Part shown: positions 32,352 to 40,620 of the stretch, in pieces
Position numbering within the stretch: the stretch's first letter is position 1
Layout: each line of letters opens with the position of its first letter
Assembly (NCBI GenBank): GCA_016235555.1
Contig: JACRKC010000021.1
Location: 1 to 64,000 of the forward strand
Source of the DNA: Verrucomicrobiota bacterium
GTDB taxonomy: Bacteria; Verrucomicrobiota; Verrucomicrobiia; Opitutales; Opitutaceae
Reading direction: 5' to 3'
Length of the DNA: 64,000 nt
The notes under the pieces: generated by a model
What the model was told of the DNA's origin: nothing
Database searches by the model: none
The model's input: the letters and a program-made list of their open reading frames with translations, nothing else
Position numbers and translations under genes: made by a program

Positions 32352-35333
32352 TCAGGCGGCGGCCATGGCGCGCAGGCAGGCGATGACCGCGGGCAAGGAC
32401 GAGAAGCGGCTGAGGCTTACGCCCACCGCCCCGCCGCCCGGGCTGGTCTCGACGAATTCCGGGTCCGGCGTCAGGGCAAAACGCCGGTAGAACGCAACGC
32501 GAAGAAACTGCTTCACGGCTTCGGGATCGACGCGGGTCGTATCCAGGTGGGCCTGGAAATAATCGCCCTGGCCGGCGGCGTTGACGCGGACGGCCACGGC
32601 GTCCTCGCCAAACGCCCGCTTCAACATCGCTTCCGCGAGGTCGATCAGCGCGAGGCCGCGGAAGAAGCTGCCACCGGCCCAGAGGTGAAACTCGGGCGGA
32701 ACCGCGCCGGCGAGCGTGGCGTCGTCGAGCTCCGCATCGAAATCATACGGTTTCGCGCCGCAGCGTTCGAGCCAGGCAGCGAGGCGCTCGGGGCCGGCGA
32801 GTCCCGTTTCCCATGGCTGCTCTTGCTCCAAGACGGCGCGTTCCGGCAGCCGCTGCGGGTCGATGGCCAGGCTGCGGTCGCCGCGCTGCGACCGCGTCAC
32901 ACATGCGATCCACTCCCCGGGATGGCGGATGAGGTGGAAGTTTTTCGCGACCTCGCTGAAGAGGTAGGCCACCATCGCACGCAGCGGGACGCCGGGCTCC
33001 GTGTGGCGAAACCGCGGTTCCCGCCAACCCGCAAACAGTGCCTCGATCGTGGTGTCGGCTTTGCCGAGGGCTGCGGTGCGATCCAGGTTATGCACGCGTT
33101 GCAGCTCGCCGGCATACCAGTCGCGCTCGGCGACGACGCGCGCGCGCAACTCATCCCGGGCGATTCGGCGGGGCAGGCGGGCAAGGACCGCGGCGGCCCA
33201 AGCGCGGTTGGCGGTGTCCAACCGGCCGTCGTCGAGGAGATCGGCCTCGATCTTCTTGAAGAAATCCTGATCCACCGGCAGACGCGTGAGAATCGCGGCG
33301 ATTTCAGCGGATTTGCCGGTGAGTTTGCGCCACTCCCCCGCGGTCAGCCGCTCATCCGAGGTGGTTTCCGCATAGAGACCACCTGACCACCGCCACGCGG
33401 TGCGATCACGCTCTACACTGTAAGGAAAGATAACCCGGAAGCGATCGGCGGGCACGGGATAGGTGGCCAGGATCCGGTAGTTGTCCGCGGGGTTGGATGA
33501 AATCAACGTGCCTTGGCCGACGCGGCCTTTCTGCTCGGTGGCCTGATCGAGTGAGCCCGCGCGCACGCCGGTGCCGTATTCGGCCTGACAGGCCAGATGG
33601 ACCAGCACATCGCCCGGCACCTCGAGCCGGAACAGGTGGTTCAACGCGTTCTTGGTGGCGACCGTCAGTGCCGATGAACTGGAGAAGCCGCCTTGCGGAA
33701 TATCGCCGGTGCACAGGAGCCGCAGGCCGCCGAACCGATGGCGCCCCAACTGTTGCTGCACCCGGGCGCCGAGGTGGCCGTCGCGCAGCGTGCGGAATGA
33801 CGCGAGGGCATTCGCGACGAGGGCGAAGGGCCGGCGCATGTTGGATGCCACGCGCAGGCTCGGTGGCGGCAACGGCAGTCCCTTTTTCCGCCGGGCTTCA
33901 ATTTCGTCGTCACTGAAGTAGCCGAGGGAGAGCAGGAGCGTTTCGCTCATGCGGGTGCCGAAATGCTCGTAGGAATGCCAGTCGGCGATCTCGGCGCCGG
34001 GAAACATGATCTCGTCGTCGGCGGCGAGGTGGTTGATGTTCTCGCGATATTTCGGGTTGAGCGGATAGAGGTGAAGCCGCCGGTCGTCGGTGGCCTGGGC
34101 GACGACGACGATTTGTTCGCCGCTGGCCTCGGAGCCGGCGCCGATCGGCATCTGCCAGGCCGGGCCGAAAAAACGCCCCATGTCGGGATGCATGAACGCG
34201 ATTCGCAGCCGGCCGCCGGAGATGCCGATCGCCACCGGATCTGCCCCGGCGCAGCCGAGTTTCTCCCGTGCGTCACTCTCGACGATTTCCGCCAGCTGGC
34301 GGGCGATCGAGGCGATCTGGTTTTTCGGGCGTCCGGCGGCGATGGCTTGGGCGGCGCCTTCGACTTCGTCCGGCGTGGGGGTGACCGCGTCGAGGCCCTG
34401 CTGGCGCCGAAGCACGCCCTCCAGCACCGCCAGGTCTCCGGGTCGGGTGACGTCGGCGCACAACAGATCGTAGTCGGAGTCAGCAGGCTCGGTGGTGATC
34501 GTGCGGATTTCACCGCCCTCGGCCGCAAGCGCCTCGACGATGTCGGTCAGATAAAACTGCCCTTGGGCGTTGGCGTTGTTCAGCGGCGAGAGCAGACGAT
34601 GGAGCGTCCGGGCGCGGATCGCGTAGAGCGGGCAGTTGGTCTCCGTGAGATTGTGCAGCGCCTGGCGGGTGACGGCGTCGCTCTCCGCCGCGATGTCCTT
34701 TTCCTCCACGATGCGCGTGACGCGGCCCGCTTCGTTGCGCAGGACACGGCCCTTGCCCAGATGACGCGGCGGCTGGTGGCGCGCCGTGAGCAGCGTGAGA
34801 TCGGCTTCATTGTCTTTGGTGTGCTTGTCGAGGAGACGGCGGAACGTCTCCGTCGGGACGATCCGGTCGCCCATGGTGACGACCGCCAGCGGGTTTGCGG
34901 GCAGGATCGCGGCAAGGGAGAAGGCCTCGAACACGGCGAATGCCGTCCCGGCGGCGGGGTCGTCGGACAACACGTAGACGTTATCCGGCCCAAGGGCGCG
35001 GGAGACCGTTTCGTGCCGGTAGCCGACGATTGCGACGACGGGAGGCGCGGGGGAAAACGTCGCGCGGAAATTATCAATCGAGTGCCGTGCCAGGGGCGTG
35101 CCGCCGACCGGCTGGATGCACTTGGGCTCGGCGCCAAACCGCGTGCCCCGGCCGGCGGCCAGCACCACCAGCAGCGGCGCGCCGGCGGGCCAGGTGATTT
35201 CCGGCGCGCGAGGCGCGGAGGCCCCGGCGGATGGAAGCGTGAAGACTTTTTCGGCAGCGAGCCGGACGGTCGCGGAGAGAGTGGCCACGATGGTTGAAAC
35301 CAGCACTTTCGACTTGGGCGATGGGCGGCTCAA
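32352..35333 (-). CDS. Fusion of a sugar nucleotidyltransferase and a GHMP kinase
   Basis: About 993 residues. Residues about 53-290 are a GlmU/MobA-like nucleotidyltransferase with L-A-A-G-R-G-T-R-F-G and a later P-K-C-I-Q-P-V-G-G. Residues about 365-993 are a galactokinase-like GHMP kinase: G-D-I-P-Q-G-G-F-S-S-S-S-A is the ATP-binding motif and S-P-G-G-G-A-V-G-V-S-L the C-terminal motif. The galactokinase signature G-E-H-T-D-Y is absent and seems replaced by FMHPDMG. Predicted salvage: kinase makes a sugar-1-phosphate that the transferase converts to an NDP-sugar, the domain order of FKP (fucokinase/GDP-fucose pyrophosphorylase). The start is a TTG; GTG codons follow at 35309 and 35288. Confidence 0.8.
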   Translation of the reverse strand: MSRPSPKSKVLVSTIVATLSATVRLAAEKVFTLPSAGASAPRAPEITWPAGAPLLVVLAAGRGTRFGAEPKCIQPVGGTPLARHSIDNFRATFSPAPPVVAIVGYRHETVSRALGPDNVYVLSDDPAAGTAFAVFEAFSLAAILPANPLAVVTMGDRIVPTETFRRLLDKHTKDNEADLTLLTARHQPPRHLGKGRVLRNEAGRVTRIVEEKDIAAESDAVTRQALHNLTETNCPLYAIRARTLHRLLSPLNNANAQGQFYLTDIVEALAAEGGEIRTITTEPADSDYDLLCADVTRPGDLAVLEGVLRRQQGLDAVTPTPDEVEGAAQAIAAGRPKNQIASIARQLAEIVESDAREKLGCAGADPVAIGISGGRLRIAFMHPDMGRFFGPAWQMPIGAGSEASGEQIVVVAQATDDRRLHLYPLNPKYRENINHLAADDEIMFPGAEIADWHSYEHFGTRMSETLLLSLGYFSDDEIEARRKKGLPLPPPSLRVASNMRRPFALVANALASFRTLRDGHLGARVQQQLGRHRFGGLRLLCTGDIPQGGFSSSSALTVATKNALNHLFRLEVPGDVLVHLACQAEYGTGVRAGSLDQATEQKGRVGQGTLISSNPADNYRILATYPVPADRFRVIFPYSVERDRTAWRWSGGLYAETTSDERLTAGEWRKLTGKSAEIAAILTRLPVDQDFFKKIEADLLDDGRLDTANRAWAAAVLARLPRRIARDELRARVVAERDWYAGELQRVHNLDRTAALGKADTTIEALFAGWREPRFRHTEPGVPLRAMVAYLFSEVAKNFHLIRHPGEWIACVTRSQRGDRSLAIDPQRLPERAVLEQEQPWETGLAGPERLAAWLERCGAKPYDFDAELDDATLAGAVPPEFHLWAGGSFFRGLALIDLAEAMLKRAFGEDAVAVRVNAAGQGDYFQAHLDTTRVDPEAVKQFLRVAFYRRFALTPDPEFVETSPGGGAVGVSLSRFSSLPAVIACLRAMAAA

Positions 35334-35360
35334 CGCAGAAGTTCACGCGCGTGCCTGCCG

Positions 35361-35476
35361 GGGCGCATCTCACTTTCCTGCACTGCGGAGGGGCGCTTTT
35401 CCGAGCGCCCAAGCTCGGCGGTTGAAAACCGCCGCTCCTTCGCTCTCTCCGGACTGCAAGAAACTGGGATGCGCCC
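35361..35476. repeat. Composite palindrome filling a divergent promoter region
   Basis: The left end GGGCGCATCTCACTTTCC mirrors a right end with CTGGGATGCGCCC. Inside, a stem pairs GGAGGGGCGCTTTTCC and CGGCGGTTGAAAACCGCCG-type arms as at 40487-40533. It occupies most of the 219 bp between two divergent genes. Confidence 0.75.
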
Positions 35477-35552
35477 TGCCTGCCGCCGGGCGGCAGTGCT
35501 GGCTTGTCACGTCCGTGGTTGAGTCTTGGATCGGGCGAGCCTCATCCCCGCC

Positions 35553-37031
35553 ATGCCGATCCTCAGCCGTCGTTCCTTTGTCCTCAAATCCGCCGCCGCG
35601 TTGAGCGTCGGCGCGCTCACCACGCGCGGGCTCCGGCCCTCGACGTGGGCGGCATCGGCCGGCGCCAACGAGGCGATCCGCATCGGCGTGATCGGTCTCG
35701 GCGGCAAGGGCACGCAGCACATGAACATCCTCGCGAAGCGCGCCGACACGCGCGTGGTCGCGCTCTGCGATCTCGACCCGGTGGCGCTCGCGCGGGCGAA
35801 GAAGAGTTTCGAGGGGAAACAGGTCGTGCCGTTCACGACGAACGATCCGCGGGAGCTGCTCGCGCGCGCGGACGTCGATGCGGTGTTTGTCGTCACCGGC
35901 AACCAGTGGCACGCGCTGCTCGCGGTGTGGGCCTGCCAGGCCGGCAAGGACGTCTACGTTGAAAAGCCGATGACCCACACCGTGTGGGAAGGCCGCAAGC
36001 TCATCGAGGCCGCCGCGAAATACAAACGGGTGGTGCAGGTGGGCACGCAGTATCGCTCGGAGAGCGGGCTCGCCGCCGGCATCAAGTGGCTGCACGAGGG
36101 CCGGCTCGGGAAACTCAAATACGTCCACTGCCTCTACCTCTCGCGCCGCGGTCCGATCGGAAAGCGCACACCGTGGTATCCGACCGACGTCAACTACGAC
36201 CTCTTCTGCGGCCCGACGCCTGTGGTGCCGCTCGAGCGCGACAAGCTGCACTACGACTGGCACTGGATGTGGCACACCGGCAACGGCGAGCTCGGTAACA
36301 ACGGCGTGCACCTGCTCGACATCGCGCGCCGCATCGTGCGCAGCGAGGCGCCGCCGCGCCGCGTGCTCGGCCTCGGCGGGCGCTATGTGGTCGACGACTG
36401 CGCGGAGACGCCCAACACGCAGCTCGCGTTCTATGATTATCCCGAGGCGCCGGTGATCTACGAGGGCCGCGCGCTGCCGGCGAAGCCCGACGTGAATTAC
36501 TCGGACGCGATCCACGGCACGCGCGTGGGGGTCGCCGCGGTGTGCGAAGGCGGTTACCTCGCCGGCCTGACCGGTTGCGCGGCCTACGATCCGAGCGGCA
36601 AGGTGATTGAAAAATTCGGCGGCGATGGCGGCGGCGCCACGCACCTCAACAACTTCCTCTCCGCCGTGCGCAGCCGGCGCGCGTTGGACCTCGCGGCGCC
36701 GCCCGAGATCGGGCACGGCTCGGCCGGCCTCTGCCATTTCGGCAACATCTCGCTGCGCGTCGGCGCGCCCGCCGCGCCCGCGCAGATCGCCAAGGCGCTG
36801 GAGTCGATGCCCGTGGCCGGCGAACTCGCGCGCAATATGCAGGCGCATCTCGGCGTGCACGGCGTCGATCTCACGAAACAGAAACTGGCGCTCGGTCCGT
36901 GGATGGATCTCGAGCCGAGCGGCGACGGCATCGTGAAGCTCGACTCCGGTGACGAGGCGGCGCTCGCCCGCGCGCGTTACCTGCTGCACGAGGCGCAACG
37001 CCCGCCGTTTGTGATTCCGGAAAAGGTATGA
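35553..37031 (+). CDS. Tat-exported Gfo/Idh/MocA-family oxidoreductase
   Basis: 492 residues. The Tat signal S-R-R-S-F-V-L-K is near residues 5-12; then the NAD-binding Rossmann motif G-V-I-G-L-G-G-K-G and the family motif E-K-P-M-T-H. The GNGELGNNGVHLLDIAR segment and length match the secreted MocA-like dehydrogenases abundant in Planctomycetota and Verrucomicrobiota, thought to act on glycan-derived sugars with bound cofactor. The stop overlaps an ATG of the sialidase-like frame (ATGA at 37028), so the two form an operon. The start is the ATG directly before the Tat motif. Confidence 0.9.
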   Translation: MPILSRRSFVLKSAAALSVGALTTRGLRPSTWAASAGANEAIRIGVIGLGGKGTQHMNILAKRADTRVVALCDLDPVALARAKKSFEGKQVVPFTTNDPRELLARADVDAVFVVTGNQWHALLAVWACQAGKDVYVEKPMTHTVWEGRKLIEAAAKYKRVVQVGTQYRSESGLAAGIKWLHEGRLGKLKYVHCLYLSRRGPIGKRTPWYPTDVNYDLFCGPTPVVPLERDKLHYDWHWMWHTGNGELGNNGVHLLDIARRIVRSEAPPRRVLGLGGRYVVDDCAETPNTQLAFYDYPEAPVIYEGRALPAKPDVNYSDAIHGTRVGVAAVCEGGYLAGLTGCAAYDPSGKVIEKFGGDGGGATHLNNFLSAVRSRRALDLAAPPEIGHGSAGLCHFGNISLRVGAPAAPAQIAKALESMPVAGELARNMQAHLGVHGVDLTKQKLALGPWMDLEPSGDGIVKLDSGDEAALARARYLLHEAQRPPFVIPEKV

Positions 37032-37084
37032 AGGCCATGGGACGGTTCCCGCCCAGCACGGCTGACACCACAACTGAACGATCT

Positions 37085-37155
37085 GAACAAGAAGGCCGGG
37101 AAGAGCGGAAAGATCGGGCACTGACGCCTTCCCGTCCTTCCCGAACTTCCTGTTC
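37085..37155. repeat. Palindrome of the AAGGCCGGGAAG family
   Basis: GAACAAGAAGGCCGGGAAG at the left is mirrored by CCTTCCCG with CTTCCTGTTC at the right. The same arms form the outer element at 58808-59015. It lies between the coupled ATG at 37028 and the signal peptide of the sialidase-like gene. Confidence 0.75.
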
Positions 37156-37180
37156 CAAAATTCTGTTCGGTTCTTCAACT

Positions 37181-38446
37181 TTGTATTACGGGTGGCTGGC
37201 GCTTTGCGCCGTGGTTGTGCGCGCGAGCGCCGCCGACGAAAAACCCTTCCACTCCGCGGAACTGCTCTTTCCACTCGAAGCGTGGCACAACCACGGGTCG
37301 TGCATCGTCGAGACCGCCGCCGGCGATTTGCTCGTGTGCTGGTTTCACGGCTCCGGCGAGCGCAAGGCCGACGATGTGATCATCGAAGGCGCGCGGCTCC
37401 GGCGGGGCGAAAAGACGTGGAGCGCGCGTTTCCAGCTCGCCGATACGCCCGGCTATCCCGACGGCAACCCGTGCATGACCCTCGGCCCGGATGGCCGCCT
37501 GTGGCTGTTCTACACGACCATCCTCGCGCACACGTGGGAGAGCGCGCTGCTGAAGGTGCGCACGAGCCGCGACTACGCCGGCGACCGTGCGCCGCGCTGG
37601 GAGACGAGCGAAGTGGTGCACGTGACGCCCGGCGCGGAGTTCGAGGCCGCGGTCGCCCGCCGGCTGCCGGAGCTGGAAACCGCCTTGAAACAACTCCCGC
37701 TCACCGACAAGCAGCGGAAGGAGTCCGGGGAGTTTCTCGATGCGATGCGGCGGCACACCGGCGACGAACTTTACCGCCGCCTCGGCTGGATGACGCGCGC
37801 GCATCCCGTGTGGCTCGACGGCGGCCGGCTGATCGTGCCGCTTTACCACGATGGATTCAGTTTTTCGCTGATGGCGTTCACCGACGATGGCGGGCGCACG
37901 TGGCGCACGAGCACGCCGCTCATCGGCGCCGGCAACATCCAGCCGAGCCTCGTCGCGCGCCGCGACGGCTCGCTCGTGGCCTACATGCGCGACAACGGTC
38001 CGCCGCCGCATCGCGTGCAGGCGAGCGAGTCGCCGGATCGCGGCGAGACGTGGTCGACGGTGGTCGACCTCGATCTACCCAACCCCGGCGCCGGCACCGA
38101 CCTGATCAAGCTGCGCAACGGCCACTGGGTGTTCATCGGCAACGACACGGAGCAGGGCCGCCACAGTCTCGCGGTGAAAATTTCCGACGACGAGGGGCAC
38201 ACGTGGAAATGGACGCGTCACCTCGAGCGCGACGCGCCCGGTGCGGCGGCCGGATCGTATCACTATCCGTCGATCATCCAGACGCGCGACGGCTCGCTGC
38301 ATACGAGCTACAGCTATTTTCTCAGCCGCAACGCCGTGCCGAAACCCGCCGGCGGCGAACCCGCGACGAAGGCGATCAAGCACGCGCACTTCAACGAGGC
38401 GTGGGTGCAGGCCGGCGACGGAAAGCAGGCGTCGACCGAGCCGTAA
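37181..38446 (+). CDS. Secreted sialidase-like protein (BNR_2)
   Basis: 421 residues from the TTG at 37181, which gives an immediate signal peptide (M-Y-Y-G-W-L-A-L-C-A-V-V-V-R-A-S-A-A). The frame is open back to an ATG at 37028 that overlaps the oxidoreductase stop, but the extra 51 residues are hydrophilic and partly palindrome-encoded. Asp-box-like motifs D-D-G-G-R-T-W, D-R-G-E-T-W and D-E-G-H-T-W mark propeller blades; the NHGSCIVET and HPVWLDGGRLIVPLY segments fit BNR_2 exo-sialidases. Likely a periplasmic or extracellular glycosidase-like enzyme paired with the upstream oxidoreductase. Confidence 0.8.
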   Translation: MYYGWLALCAVVVRASAADEKPFHSAELLFPLEAWHNHGSCIVETAAGDLLVCWFHGSGERKADDVIIEGARLRRGEKTWSARFQLADTPGYPDGNPCMTLGPDGRLWLFYTTILAHTWESALLKVRTSRDYAGDRAPRWETSEVVHVTPGAEFEAAVARRLPELETALKQLPLTDKQRKESGEFLDAMRRHTGDELYRRLGWMTRAHPVWLDGGRLIVPLYHDGFSFSLMAFTDDGGRTWRTSTPLIGAGNIQPSLVARRDGSLVAYMRDNGPPPHRVQASESPDRGETWSTVVDLDLPNPGAGTDLIKLRNGHWVFIGNDTEQGRHSLAVKISDDEGHTWKWTRHLERDAPGAAAGSYHYPSIIQTRDGSLHTSYSYFLSRNAVPKPAGGEPATKAIKHAHFNEAWVQAGDGKQASTEP

Positions 38447-38460
38447 CCCTACCGTCGGCC

Positions 38461-38530
38461 GTAGCCGCCGACGTGAGGAGGCGGGCGATGAGTGAACGAC
38501 TGCCACCAGCCTCGTGACCTTGGCTGCTAC
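38461..38530. repeat. REP-like palindrome (GTAGCCGCCGACG type)
   Basis: Starts GTAGCCGCCGACGTGAGGAGG and ends TTGGCTGCTAC. First of three elements in the gap 38447-39073, where I see no gene. Confidence 0.75.
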
Positions 38531-38646
38531 CTCGCTGCGCGGATTTCGTCTGCATCGTTGGCTGAGTGGCGCGGATGGTCGGCTCGCTGGTGCTTGCCGC
38601 TACGGAGATCGCAACGGCAGGGCGGCTGCCGGGTTTGTCATCCCTG

Positions 38647-38768
38647 ATACCATTTACGGCTCGAATCTGGACTGTAGGGGCGCCGCTTGTCGGCGCCCAG
38701 GTTGCGCAGCGCGGGCGTCGTCAAGCGACGCCCCTACCAAGAGACCAAAAGCGAGACGTAACTGGTTT
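38647..38768. repeat. Nested palindrome: ATACCATTTACG arms around a GTAGGGGCG stem
   Basis: The outer arm ATACCATTTACG pairs with CGTAACTGGTTTT-type sequence. The inner element 38674-38737 starts GTAGGGGCGCCGC and ends CGACGCCCCTAC. Confidence 0.75.
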
Positions 38769-38804
38769 TACTGGATTCGCATCATTGGGTGACAGCGGTG
38801 GTCC

Positions 38805-38906
38805 GGGGAGCGCCCGCGTCCCGCGGGCTGCCCTCGGCGTCCCGCCGAGGGCCTCGGAGGTGTCGGCGAGACGCCGGCCCGAGCACCCGAGACGGGCGCG
38901 CTCCCC
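38805..38906. repeat. Inverted repeat with GGGGAGCGCCCGCG ends
   Basis: The end arms GGGGAGCGCCCGCG and CGGGCGCGCTCCCC enclose two smaller GC-rich stems. Single arms of the GTAGCGGCC type follow at about 38981-39003 just before the ceramidase-like gene. Confidence 0.6.
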
Positions 38907-39073
38907 AAACCGCCGGACTCTCTGCCGCCCAATTTCGCGTGACACAGTGGATGACAAACGTCGTTCGTCCCAACGCCGCCGGCCTCGTCACCTCGGCCGC
39001 TACGGGGCGGATGCTTCCGGCGCTTGCGGTGTGCGTGGTCGGACGATTGCGTGGGAAAAACCGCCGCTCCCCC

Positions 39074-40456
39074 ATGACCCCACGTATGCCCTTCGCGTTG
39101 CTTGCGCTGACCATCCTGCTGGCGTCGCCGTCCTCGCGCGCAGCGGGGCCGCTGGTCCCGGTCGGCGTCGCCCGCCTGGATGCCACCCCCGACACGCCGG
39201 TCATGCTGGCGGGCTACCAGCAACGCACCGACGAAGCGCGGATCGTCGCCGCACCCCTGCACGTGCGCGCGCTCGCGATCGGCTCCGATGCGGACGGGCC
39301 GGTGGTGCTCGTGGCCGCCGAGGTGATCGCGATGAGCGAGGCGCTGAGCGAAGCCGTCGCCGCCGCCGTCCGCGCGCAGCACCCCGCCATCACCCGCGAG
39401 CGCATCGCCGTGTGCGCGACGCATCAGCACACCGGACCCGCAATCGCGGGCGCGATCCCGTTCATGTTTTCGCGCGACCTGCCGGCGGAGGCGACCGCGC
39501 ACATCGCGCGCTTCACGGATCGTTTGCGGGAAAAGATGATCGCGGCGGCGTTCGCCGCCCTCGCCGATCGCAAGCCCGCGCGGCTTTCCTGGGCGCAGGG
39601 CACGGCGAGTTTCGCCGTCAACCGCCGGAAAATCGTCGACGGCAAACACGCCGGCTACACCGACCAACCGGGCGGCGTGGTGGACCACGCGCTGCCGGTG
39701 CTGCGCGCGGTGGACGAAAGCGGGGCCGTGCGGGCGGTGCTCGTGAACTACGCGTGCCACTGCACGGTGCTGAAGGGCGGCGACAACTTCATCCACCCCG
39801 ACTGGGCCGGCGATGCGGCCACCCGCCTCGAGGCCGCCCATCCGGGCGCCGCGGCGCTCGTGACGATCGGTTGCGGGGCCGATGCCGACCCGCAGCCGCG
39901 CGGTTTGCCCGAGGTCGCCACGCACGGGAAAACCGTGGCGGCGGAGGTGGCGCGGTTGTTCGCCGGCGAGCTGCGCCCGGTGGGCCGCGTGACGAGCGCG
40001 AAGTTCCAGCGGATCGCGATCCCGGTGGCGCGCACGGTGACGCGCGGGGAGTTGCGGGAGCGACTCAAGGGCAAGCCCAACGTCGCCTACGCCGCCGCGC
40101 AGTTCTTGCGGAGGCTCGACGCCGGGCAGCCGCTGCCGGCGGGAATCGACTATCCGGTGCAGGCGTGGGCGTTTGGCGATGAGTTCGCGATGGTGTTTCT
40201 GGGCGGCGAGGTGGTCGCGGATTATGCGTTGCGCTTGAAGCGCGAACTCGGCGCGGCGCGCGTGTGGGTCAACGCCTACGCGAACCACGTGCCGTGCTAC
40301 ATCCCGTCGACGCGCATCCTGGCGGAGGGCGGCTACGAAGCGGAGGCCGCGATGGACTACTACGGCCTGCCCACGCGCCTCGCGCCCGACGTGGAGGAGC
40401 GCATCGTGCGCACGGTGCACGCGCTGCTGCCGGCGGGGTTTGCGGCGCGGCGGTAA
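39074..40456 (+). CDS. Second exported ceramidase-like hydrolase
   Basis: 460 residues with a signal peptide (M-P-F-A-L-L-A-L-T-I-L-L-A-S-P-S-S-R-A). Same family as the gene at 30927: A-T-H-Q-H-T-G-P, Y-A-C-H-C-T and a Y-A-N-H-V-P-C-Y-I-P-S segment. The Gly-rich motif reads C-G-A-D-A-D-P, so the catalytic Ser region is even further from true ceramidase than in its paralog. In-frame codons upstream lie in repeat DNA and are not used; ATG at 39074 or 39086. It leads into the sulfatase cluster but is 165 bp from it. Confidence 0.75.
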   Translation: MTPRMPFALLALTILLASPSSRAAGPLVPVGVARLDATPDTPVMLAGYQQRTDEARIVAAPLHVRALAIGSDADGPVVLVAAEVIAMSEALSEAVAAAVRAQHPAITRERIAVCATHQHTGPAIAGAIPFMFSRDLPAEATAHIARFTDRLREKMIAAAFAALADRKPARLSWAQGTASFAVNRRKIVDGKHAGYTDQPGGVVDHALPVLRAVDESGAVRAVLVNYACHCTVLKGGDNFIHPDWAGDAATRLEAAHPGAAALVTIGCGADADPQPRGLPEVATHGKTVAAEVARLFAGELRPVGRVTSAKFQRIAIPVARTVTRGELRERLKGKPNVAYAAAQFLRRLDAGQPLPAGIDYPVQAWAFGDEFAMVFLGGEVVADYALRLKRELGAARVWVNAYANHVPCYIPSTRILAEGGYEAEAAMDYYGLPTRLAPDVEERIVRTVHALLPAGFAARR

Positions 40457-40486
40457 GCGGAGGACCGGCGAGGCGGGCGGAGCGGC

Positions 40487-40533
40487 GGTTTTCCAACCGC
40501 CGATGTTTGGGCGCTTGGAAAAGCGCCCCTCCG
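40487..40533. repeat. Two-stem palindrome between ceramidase-like and sulfatase genes
   Basis: GGAGCGGCGGTTTTCCAACC and GGGCGCTTGGAAAAGCGCCC-type stems lie in the reverse order of those inside 35361-35476. Confidence 0.7.
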
Positions 40534-40620
40534 TTGCTGGCGGCAGTGCGACGCGCAGCGGAGCTTTTTGAAGTCGCGCAGCGCAGCGGGAAACGCGAGC
40601 GTGGGCGACCCCGATTTCCC

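Noticed and set aside
37028-37180. Coding N-terminal extension of the sialidase-like gene
   Set aside because: It would put 51 hydrophilic, partly repeat-encoded residues before the signal peptide; the TTG at 37181 gives a normal signal.
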